From Caulifigura coniformis (GTDB taxonomy: Bacteria; Planctomycetota; Planctomycetia; Planctomycetales; Planctomycetaceae): a stretch of 64,000 nucleotides of DNA. The DNA lies in contig NZ_CP036271.1 in the NCBI RefSeq assembly GCF_007745175.1, forward strand, positions 2,864,314 to 2,928,313. Reading direction: 5' to 3'. Position numbers and translations under genes: made by a program. Positions 55,181 to 64,000 of this stretch are shown here, in pieces (the first letter of the stretch is position 1; the number at the start of each line of letters is the position of its first letter). The notes under the pieces are model-generated. The model was not told the DNA's origin. It did no database searches and worked only from the letters and a program-made list of their open reading frames with translations.

Positions 55181-55550
55181 GGCGATCCTCTAGAAACGCC
55201 GCGAGCGGCGAGCATCGAAGGAGATCGAGCCCAGATTCCCGGCAGGGGAATTGTTGCACCGGAAGGAGGGCGGGTCCAATCCAATTCCAGGGGCGTAGTC
55301 GGCAATGGCGCGCGAAGCGCGTGGTTCCGGAGCCTGGGAAGCCTGAAAAGGCAGGCGAGGCGATAAATTGGACGACCGCGACGCAAATCTGGACTAGCTC
55401 TATTGCAACGACATTCGGAGGGGGTAGTCTCAAGAGACGAACGGGTTCGCCGGGGGGGAGCCATGTCCAATCGAATCGTTGCGCCTTCCCGCTGGCGAAT
55501 GCCGCAGTTCTGCGTGCTTCTCATTTCTTCGTGCTCGGGGAGGTGTCGTC
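55181..55550. other. Gap without recognisable features
   Basis: The 370 bases between the divergent BI-1 and DUF1559 genes should contain both promoters. No consensus promoter, hairpin or frame is convincing apart from the ribosome binding site (GGGGAGG) of the DUF1559 gene. Confidence 0.6.
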
Positions 55551-56528
55551 ATGTCACGTTGTCCACGGAAGAGGATTGGTTTTACGCTGATTGAACTCCT
55601 GGTGGTGATTGCGATCATCGCCATTCTGATCGCCCTGCTGCTGCCCGCCGTACAGCAGGCCCGCGAGGCGGCCCGGCGAACACAGTGCAAGAACAACCTG
55701 AAGCAGATCGGGCTGGCACTGCACAACTACCACGACGTCTACAATGTGTTTGCAGCCGGCGCGTACTGGCGAATGCCGACCGACAGTAGCTGCACAGACA
55801 GCTCAACCACGCCGTACCAGAAGGGCTCGATCATGCTTCGGCTTCTGCCGTACATCGATCAGGCTCCGCTCTTCAACCAATGGGACTTTAATCCCTGCAA
55901 TACGGATGCGAACACCAATCCTAATCAGGAGTTACGCAAGACGCCGATTGCGCCGTTTCGTTGTCCGAGCGATACGTTTCCGGCGATGAATGGCACGTGG
56001 GCGGTTCACAACTACGCCGCCTGTATGGGGGCGAGCCGGTCTGGGGGAACGACTGGAAGCCCAAGCGGTCCTTGTGCGACCGCCCCGTGGGAGTCATTCC
56101 TGAAGGCAAACTCAAATCCGAATAATGTCGCTGGCATGTTCACCAGGTCCTGGCGCCACACGGGAATTCGCGACAACACGGATGGAACGTCGAACACGAT
56201 TTACTTCGGTGAGATGCGTCCGGAGTGCTCGAATCATGGCGATAACGGCTGGGCCGCTTCAAATAATGGCCAAGGCACGACGACGACAATGGTTCCCATC
56301 AACTACGACTCCTGCAATCGCGCGAGCGGGTCGACTCCTGTACCTGCGGACGGATGCAGCTGGTTCGGCAATTGGGTGACGGAGCTTGGTTACAAGTCGC
56401 TGCACACTGGTGGAGCACACATGTTGATGGGAGATGGCGCGGTCCGCTTTGTCAGCGAGAACATCAGCATGGAGACTTATGCCCGGCTTGGCTCTAAGGC
56501 CGACGGTGAAACAGTCGGGGAGTTCTAA
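55551..56528 (+). CDS. DUF1559 protein with prepilin-type N-terminus
   Basis: A 325-residue planctomycete pseudopilin-like protein. The type IV prepilin start is [25 protein letters not shown], cut after Gly with N-methylation of Phe. [24 protein letters not shown] is the conserved helix of DUF1559, [17 protein letters not shown] the core loop, and [18 protein letters not shown] the H-X9-DG motif. It is exported through the pilus/type II machinery and is one of many paralogues in these genomes. The small lipoprotein gene follows on the same strand, a frequent pair. Confidence 0.95.
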   Translation: MSRCPRKRIGFTLIELLVVIAIIAILIALLLPAVQQAREAARRTQCKNNLKQIGLALHNYHDVYNVFAAGAYWRMPTDSSCTDSSTTPYQKGSIMLRLLPYIDQAPLFNQWDFNPCNTDANTNPNQELRKTPIAPFRCPSDTFPAMNGTWAVHNYAACMGASRSGGTTGSPSGPCATAPWESFLKANSNPNNVAGMFTRSWRHTGIRDNTDGTSNTIYFGEMRPECSNHGDNGWAASNNGQGTTTTMVPINYDSCNRASGSTPVPADGCSWFGNWVTELGYKSLHTGGAHMLMGDGAVRFVSENISMETYARLGSKADGETVGEF

Positions 56529-56663
56529 GCCCCATCTCAGCGGACGATCACTGCACCATCCGGCTCGCACGTCGGGTGGTGCATTTCTCCTCATTGAGGC
56601 CACGCGGCTGTCTCTCTTGCTGCTTGGATCAAGCACCTCGAACATTGCGACCCGGGTGAATTC

Positions 56664-57152
56664 ATGCGATTGAACTGGAACCTCTCTGCCCTGGTGCTGG
56701 CGCTCGCAGTGACCGGCTGCGGCGGCGAAGAATCGACAGTGGTTCTGGCGCCTGTCACGGGGGCTGTGACGCTGGATGGCAGGCCGGTTGATGGCGCCAC
56801 CGTCGTCTTCTCTCCCAAAGGAGAGGCCCCGATGTCGATGGCCATCACTGATCTGAACGGGAAGTTCGAACTGAAAACCGGTTCCGGCAGGCCCGGCGCA
56901 GCCGTCGGCGACCACGGCATTGCGGTTGTACTTTCGATCACGAGCGGAGGCAGTCCGCCCCCCGTCAGTCCAGATGGCCTGGCGCCACTCACACCGAGCG
57001 AGGCCGGCGGAGGCCAGGTCGTCGCGAAGCATGTTGCTCCCAGAACCGTCTGGATGGTGCCGGAGAAGTATAGCAAGCCGGAAAGTTCAGGCCTGACCGC
57101 GACGGTCCCCTCCGGCGGGTTGACCGACTACAAGCTCGAGCTCAAGAAGTAA
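56664..57152 (+). CDS. Small lipoprotein with a carboxypeptidase-regulatory-like domain
   Basis: 162 residues. The signal peptide ends in the lipobox VTGC, with Cys19 as the probable lipidated residue. The mature part has the beta-sandwich wording VTGAVTLDGRPVDGATVVFSPKG and AITDLNGKFELKTG, as in planctomycete lipoproteins that accompany DUF1559 genes. It probably sits on a membrane surface as a binding or assembly factor. Catalytic residues are absent, so it is not an enzyme. Confidence 0.85.
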   Translation: MRLNWNLSALVLALAVTGCGGEESTVVLAPVTGAVTLDGRPVDGATVVFSPKGEAPMSMAITDLNGKFELKTGSGRPGAAVGDHGIAVVLSITSGGSPPPVSPDGLAPLTPSEAGGGQVVAKHVAPRTVWMVPEKYSKPESSGLTATVPSGGLTDYKLELKK

Positions 57153-57253
57153 TACGCGTTTGAGATCAAAACGGCTCGCAACGCCTGCGCGTAACTATTC
57201 TCGTCAAAAGGCTTGCTGCTGGGGATCCACGTCGGCCTGAGTTGGGATGTCTA

Positions 57254-58927
57254 TTATTCGGATGCCTCGGCCGGGGAAACGGCGGTCGACCGATGGCGAA
57301 GTGCGACCCCGCCCAGGGCGCCGGTCGGCTGGGAATCTCGCACGGTCAACACTCCATTGACCCACATGTGCCGGATGCCTTCCGAGTAGCGGTCTGGCTC
57401 GTCGAACGTGGCCTTGTCGATGAATGCCTTCGGATCGAAGGCGACGACGTCGGCCGCCATCCCCGGCTTCAGGTATCCGCGGGGAAGTTCGGCGGTCGGT
57501 TTGGCTCCGTCTCGCGTTCCGGATTTTGCGGTCGTCAGATACGCATCGGGATTCGAGAAACCGAAGATGTCGGCCGGGAGCCCGCTGGCGCTGCGAATCG
57601 CCATCTCGAGCGGGATGACCTTCTCACGGATTGCGTAGTACCCGATCTTGCGAGGGAAGGTGCCATAGAGCCGCGGATGCGGCTTGTCGATGGAAGGGAG
57701 GTCGGCCCGGCCGTCGGACGCGGTTGCCACCCAGGGGCGGAGCATGATGGCCCGCACCTCTTCTTCGTTCATTCCGAAGTGGACGACGCCGGCGCCGCCG
57801 TTCTCCATGATGACGCGCGTGATCTGGAGGGGAGTTTTCTCCTCGGATTGCGCGATCTCATACAGGCTTTTGCCGATCCACGCCGGCTTGTGGGAGAAAC
57901 GGGCGATGCGGACGAGGCGGCCATCGTCCTTCTTTTTGATCGAGTCTTCGATCTCGGCTGCCAACGTCGGGCCGATCTGGGGATCGTTCCAGCGTTCGAG
58001 GAGCTTTCTGGTTCCCCCGGCCCGCGCGTAGGTCGGAATGACGACCGCATCGAGTGATGTGCTGGAGGCCACGTAGGGATATTGATCTGCAGTGATCACG
58101 ACCCCCTTCTCGCGGGCGGCGTCGATCATCGCGATCGCCTCGCGGGCGAGACCCCAGGCATCCTTCCCGCTGCATTTGAAGTGCGAAACGTGCGTCGGGA
58201 GGTTTCCGGCCCGGCCGATCTCCAGCACTTCCTCGACCGACTTCAGCAGGTCGAGTCCTTCTCCGCGGATGTGGCTGGCATAGACGCCGCCGTGACGCCC
58301 GACGACTTCGGCAATGGAAGCGATCTCGGCGGTGTCTGCATAACTGCTGGGGACGTAGATCAGGCCGGTCGACATTCCCCACACTCCGTCGCGCATGGCC
58401 CGGTCGGCCAGCCCGCGCATCGTCTCGATTTCTTCCGGAGTGGCTTTCCGGCGGTCGAGCCCGATGACATCGCCACGGAGAGCTCCCTGCGGAAGCAGGT
58501 GGGCGACGTTGGTGCCGGCGCCGGAGGCGTCGACCTTGTCGAGATACGCTCCGGCGTTCACGGGGCCAGAGCCGCAGTTTCCGGTCAGAACCGTGGTGCA
58601 GCCCTGCAGCACGAAGTTCATGTTGGACCGGGTTCGCGGTGAAACGATCTGCGTATCGCTGTGGTTATGGAGGTCGATGAAGCCGGGACAGACCACGAGG
58701 CCGGAACAGTCGATGGTGCGGAGCGGGGCGCCCGCTTCAAACGTTCCGACCGCGATGATCCGGTTGCCGGCGATGGCGACATCGCCAACGGCGCCGGGCT
58801 GGCCGCTTCCATCGACGATCAATGCGTTCTTGAGAAGGACATCAGGATTGAGCGGCCTTTGAGCCTGGCAGGTTGAGGCGACCGCCAGCAGAAGAGTGGC
58901 GGAAAGCAGTACGCGAAGACGGACCAT
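57254..58927 (-). CDS. Exported D-aminoacylase-like amidohydrolase
   Basis: 557 residues with signal peptide LLSATLLLAVASTCQA. The amidohydrolase fold starts LKNALIVDGSGQPG; CPGFIDLHNHSD gives the H-x-H ligands (87, 89), TVLTGNCGSG the Cys of the D-aminoacylase group, THVSHFKC and TADQYPYVASST further conserved segments, and TASDGRAD the final Asp. It likely hydrolyses N-acyl-D-amino acids or related amides in the periplasm. The ATG just before the signal peptide is chosen; the upstream frame has no protein character. Confidence 0.9.
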   Translation of the reverse strand: MVRLRVLLSATLLLAVASTCQAQRPLNPDVLLKNALIVDGSGQPGAVGDVAIAGNRIIAVGTFEAGAPLRTIDCSGLVVCPGFIDLHNHSDTQIVSPRTRSNMNFVLQGCTTVLTGNCGSGPVNAGAYLDKVDASGAGTNVAHLLPQGALRGDVIGLDRRKATPEEIETMRGLADRAMRDGVWGMSTGLIYVPSSYADTAEIASIAEVVGRHGGVYASHIRGEGLDLLKSVEEVLEIGRAGNLPTHVSHFKCSGKDAWGLAREAIAMIDAAREKGVVITADQYPYVASSTSLDAVVIPTYARAGGTRKLLERWNDPQIGPTLAAEIEDSIKKKDDGRLVRIARFSHKPAWIGKSLYEIAQSEEKTPLQITRVIMENGGAGVVHFGMNEEEVRAIMLRPWVATASDGRADLPSIDKPHPRLYGTFPRKIGYYAIREKVIPLEMAIRSASGLPADIFGFSNPDAYLTTAKSGTRDGAKPTAELPRGYLKPGMAADVVAFDPKAFIDKATFDEPDRYSEGIRHMWVNGVLTVRDSQPTGALGGVALRHRSTAVSPAEASE

Positions 58928-59111
58928 GGTTTTCGATTCGTCGAGTGCAGGTGACAGCAGGAGCGACGCGAGGCAACCAGAGTCAAAGTCTAAGAATTGC
59001 CAGGAAGACTGTCTTGCGTGTCGTCTGGCAGTGCCGGTGTGCGGGCAAGGCCGATTTTGCCGCGAACCGAGGCTGATCCTGTGGCGTCCGGAAAAAACCG
59101 GCGTCGAACGC

Positions 59112-59139
59112 TTGCCGATGCGAGTCGGAGGCCGATAAC
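59112..59139 (+). promoter_or_regulatory. Promoter of the tRNA-Ile/tRNA-Ala unit
   Basis: TTGCCG, a 16-base spacer and GATAAC lie 22 bases before tRNA-Ile. Spacing and position suit a stable-RNA promoter. Confidence 0.45.
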
Positions 59140-59159
59140 TTACCGGCTCGCCCTGCAAA

Positions 59160-59234
<75 letters not shown>

Positions 59235-59279
59235 CTGGGATGGGGCTCTGAGTCTCTGACACTTGGCCCCATCCCGCCG

Positions 59280-59352
59280 GGGGACGTAGCTCAATTGGGA
59301 GAGCACCGGCTTTGCAAGCCGGGGGTTGAGGGTTCGATCCCCTTCGTCTCCA
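59280..59352 (+). tRNA. tRNA-Ala (anticodon TGC)
   Basis: A 73-base cloverleaf: acceptor GGGGACG/CGTCTCC, anticodon TGC in TTTGCAA, T-loop GTTCGATCC. It follows tRNA-Ile by 45 bases, the usual spacer-tRNA order, and is followed by the 23S promoter region. Confidence 0.95.
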
Positions 59353-59406
59353 CGTTGGTTCACCAGCCTCCTGGCTGGGAGCCGAAAAAGTTCTGGCCCG
59401 AGTGGC

Positions 59407-59435
59407 TGGACAAATGGGGCGAGGGCCGTCATAGT
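59407..59435 (+). promoter_or_regulatory. 23S-5S promoter repeat 1
   Basis: TGGACA, 17 bases, CATAGT, then the discriminator CCTCGACCCGCC. An A-tract lies at about -50. It is the first of four tandem units. Confidence 0.65.
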
Positions 59436-59569
59436 CCTCGACCCGCCAGTAGTCGGCCGCTTCAAGCGGCTGGTTGTCTTGGGTGTAAAGTGTGTCCAGG
59501 GAGCGATTTCAGGGATTTTTGGTTTCTCTGCCTTCGGGTTGAAAGCGAAAAAAAACTGGCTCGGTTGGC

Positions 59570-59598
59570 TGGACAGGTGAGGCGAGGTCAGTCATAGT
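59570..59598 (+). promoter_or_regulatory. 23S-5S promoter repeat 2
   Basis: TGGACA, 17 bases, CATAGT, discriminator GCTCGACCCGCC, exactly 163 bases after unit 1, with an eight-base or longer A-tract upstream. Confidence 0.7.
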
Positions 59599-59732
59599 GC
59601 TCGACCCGCCGGTGACCGCCACTTCAGGTGGCTGGTTGCTTCGGAAGCAGGTGTTTCCGGTTGCGAAGTTTCAGGTGATTTTGATTGCTTCCCGCCTCTG
59701 GCTGGAGCCGAAAAAATCTGACCCCGAGTGAC

Positions 59733-59761
59733 TGGACAACTGGGGTGGGGTTGGTCAGAAT
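59733..59761 (+). promoter_or_regulatory. 23S-5S promoter repeat 3
   Basis: TGGACA, 17 bases, CAGAAT, discriminator GCTCGACCCCGCC, 163 bases after unit 2. Confidence 0.7.
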
Positions 59762-59885
59762 GCTCGACCCCGCCAGCAACGACCGCCTCGGGTGGTCGTT
59801 GCTCCGGACGCAAAGTGTGTCTGGGCAAGGAGTGTCGAGTGTTTTGGGTTGCTTCTAAAAAAGAAAAAGAAGTGACACGACTCGC

Positions 59886-59914
59886 TTGACGGCCTCGAAA
59901 GGGGCCGCTAAGAT
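59886..59914 (+). promoter_or_regulatory. 23S-5S promoter repeat 4
   Basis: TTGACG, 17 bases, TAAGAT, discriminator TCGCGACCCGCC, 153 bases after unit 3. It is the closest to consensus and has the longest A-rich upstream element (AAAAAAGAAAAAGAAG). Confidence 0.8.
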
Positions 59915-60101
59915 TCGCGACCCGCCGCTAGCACTGGCAAGCGACGGCAGCCTGGCAAGACTGAGTTTTGCTTGGTTGTAACACGAGTGGTTTGGAGCCG
60001 ATTCAGTCAGCAGCTTCGCGCGTCGAGGCTGCGTTGACTGGCTCAGCTCCACATCATTGTGGCCGCCAGAGATTGGGATATTGATCCCGGTGTCTGGCGT
60101 T

Positions 60102-60117
60102 TGTTCTTTGGCAATTT
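60102..60117 (+). promoter_or_regulatory. boxA-like antitermination site in the rRNA leader
   Basis: TGTTCTTTGGCAATTT matches the rRNA boxA (E. coli TGCTCTTTAACAATTT) at most positions and lies in the leader about 270 bases before 23S. NusB/S10 binding would protect transcription of the long rRNA. A large stem (CAGTCA-GCAGC / GCTGC-TGACTG) precedes it. Confidence 0.6.
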
Positions 60118-60385
60118 GGCGATTAGCGCAAGCGTGGCATCTATTGTCTGCTTGGTCACGAAAGTGATTAAGCGGTTCAATCGAGCAACTCTTAGAGCAT
60201 ACAAGTCCGCCGAATGTGGCGTGCGAGTGCATCTGCAATGCAATGGGTGAACCTTGAAAAGGGTGAGGCTTGTTGCGGAAGCAGAGGATCGAATGGTTTG
60301 ATGCTTGAGTCTTGCTGAGCGAGTTGCCTTGGTTACGGGATTTCGGTCTCGGAGTCAAGGGGGCGTGCGAGGTTGGAATTCAAGT

Positions 60386-63257
<2,872 letters not shown>

Positions 63258-63280
63258 TTGAATTCTCGTCTTGCACGCAG

Positions 63281-63300
63281 TTCAGTTCTCCGGAACTGAA
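63281..63300 (+). other. Spacer hairpin between 23S and 5S
   Basis: TTCAGTTC-TCCG-GAACTGAA forms an 8-bp stem in the 145-base spacer and is a likely processing signal. The rest of the spacer holds no tRNA. Confidence 0.5.
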
Positions 63301-63402
63301 ACACGCTCGACAGACCCAAATGCTCAATGAGTTGAAAAACCACGCTTGTGCAATCGCCATTGTAATACCGCGTGCGGCAGTCCTGACCGGCTGCCGTACG
63401 AT

Positions 63403-63513
63403 TTCCGGTGACTTTACCCGTAAGGCCACACTCGTTCCCATTCCGAACACGATCGTTAAGCTTGCGGGGCCGATGATAGTGCCGAAAGGCGTGAAAGTAG
63501 GTCATCGCCGGAG
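63403..63513 (+). rRNA. 5S ribosomal RNA
   Basis: About 111 bases. Helix I (TTCCGGTGAC with GTCATCGCCGGA), loop B-C wording ACTCGTTCCCATTCCGAACACG and helix IV-V wording GATGATAGTGCCGAAAGGCG are those of bacterial 5S RNA. Exact ends are set from helix I pairing. Confidence 0.92.
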
Positions 63514-63522
63514 CCTTTCAAT

Positions 63523-63558
63523 AACCCGCGTCGAACATCAGTTCGACGCGGGTTTTTT
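63523..63558 (+). terminator. Terminator of the 23S-5S unit
   Basis: AACCCGCGTCGAAC and GTTCGACGCGGGTT flank an ATCA loop and continue into a T-run. Confidence 0.92.
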
Positions 63559-63601
63559 TGTGCGCGCAGCACACTGATCTCCCGCGAAATGAACTCGTCC
63601 C

Positions 63602-64000
63602 ATGATTTCGATTCAATTGCCTTCAATCCATCGATTCCTGGTGTTGGTCGCATCGGCCGCAGCTCTGTCGGCCTCCAGCTTCAGCCAGGCGTCCGAGATC
63701 CTGGTGAAGAAGACCGACGACTTCCGTCGGCTCACTCGGAACATTCAGCCAGGGGATGTTGTAATTCTCGAGCGAGGAGAATGGGCCGATGCTCGGATCC
63801 ACCTGCATGCCGAAGGTTCGGAATCGAAACCCGTTCTGATTCGGGCCGAGGTTCCAGGCGAGACAGTTCTTTCCGGGAAGTCCGAAGTAAGGATTTCGGG
63901 CCGCCATGTGATCGTGGACGGAATTGTTTTCACAGATCCGAAGGGAGTGTCCGACCTGGTCGCGTTCCGCACGGACAGCAGGCGACTGGCCAATGACTGT
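63602..64000 (+). CDS. Polysaccharide lyase family 6 (chondroitinase-B/alginate-lyase-like) protein, 5' part
   Basis: 133 residues are visible before the window ends. A signal peptide (FLVLVASAAALSASSFSQA) is followed by the start of a right-handed beta-helix: RRLTRNIQPGDVVILERGEW, SKPVLIRAEVPGETVLSG, VRISGRHVIVDGIVF. This ordering is that of PL6 lyases, which cleave uronic-acid polysaccharides in the periplasm or outside the cell. The catalytic region lies beyond the edge. Its promoter must lie in the short space after the rRNA terminator. Confidence 0.8.
   Translation, partial: MISIQLPSIHRFLVLVASAAALSASSFSQASEILVKKTDDFRRLTRNIQPGDVVILERGEWADARIHLHAEGSESKPVLIRAEVPGETVLSGKSEVRISGRHVIVDGIVFTDPKGVSDLVAFRTDSRRLANDC

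Noticed and set aside
59915-60385. 16S rRNA fragment before 23S
   Set aside because: No 16S conserved blocks are present; the stretch is a leader with a boxA-like site.

Overview
The window is high-GC chromosomal DNA from a planctomycete, most likely of the Planctomycetaceae/Planctomycetales. Four things point there: a DUF1559 prepilin-like protein with an H-X9-DG tail, a PSCyt1/DUF1549/DUF1553 cytochrome protein, a very large PVC-type CxxCH haem protein, and a 23S-5S rRNA unit with no 16S gene beside it. Genus and species cannot be read from the sequence.

Bases 1 to about 9.2 kb are the end of an integrated mobile element next to an intact tRNA-Ser(UGA). It carries a sigma-like protein, several small unknown genes, a Type II restriction-modification set (controller protein, endonuclease, convergent cytosine-5 methyltransferase with its own HTH), an HNH nuclease and a tyrosine recombinase. 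The recombinase heads a tightly overlapping three-gene string that ends in a 37-residue membrane protein. The non-coding 1.9-3.06 kb stretch holds iteron-like and palindromic repeats.

From 9.7 to 27 kb is core chromosome: a CLC transporter, the giant haem protein, HisG, a GNAT acetyltransferase, a DnaA-like AAA+ protein, a dihydroorotase-like protein missing three metal ligands, a Bcp peroxiredoxin, and an LptD/OstA-like outer-membrane protein translationally coupled to a divergent DgkA-like protein. At 27.1-28.7 kb lies a retron-type reverse transcriptase preceded by about 260 bp of hairpin-rich non-coding DNA. I think this is the best candidate for an undescribed system.

From 28.7 to 59 kb there are small metabolic and membrane genes, Kdo transferase, ApbE and a sulfatase-modifying-type protein with overlapping divergent starts, a pyruvate/indolepyruvate decarboxylase-like enzyme, MoxR, PSCyt/PSD1, a peptidase, the 2-oxoglutarate dehydrogenase E2, an amino-acid permease, an outer-membrane barrel, CoaX, a BI-1 family protein, a DUF1559/lipoprotein pair and a D-aminoacylase-like enzyme. 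Short dispersed repeats lie between these genes: a roughly 65-bp family in three copies and a MITE-like pair.

The right end holds tRNA-Ile and tRNA-Ala, then four tandem promoters at a 153-163 bp period, a boxA-like leader, 23S rRNA, 5S rRNA, a strong terminator, and the start of a polysaccharide lyase family 6 gene cut by the window edge. WaaA and the LptD-like protein together suggest an LPS-type outer membrane.
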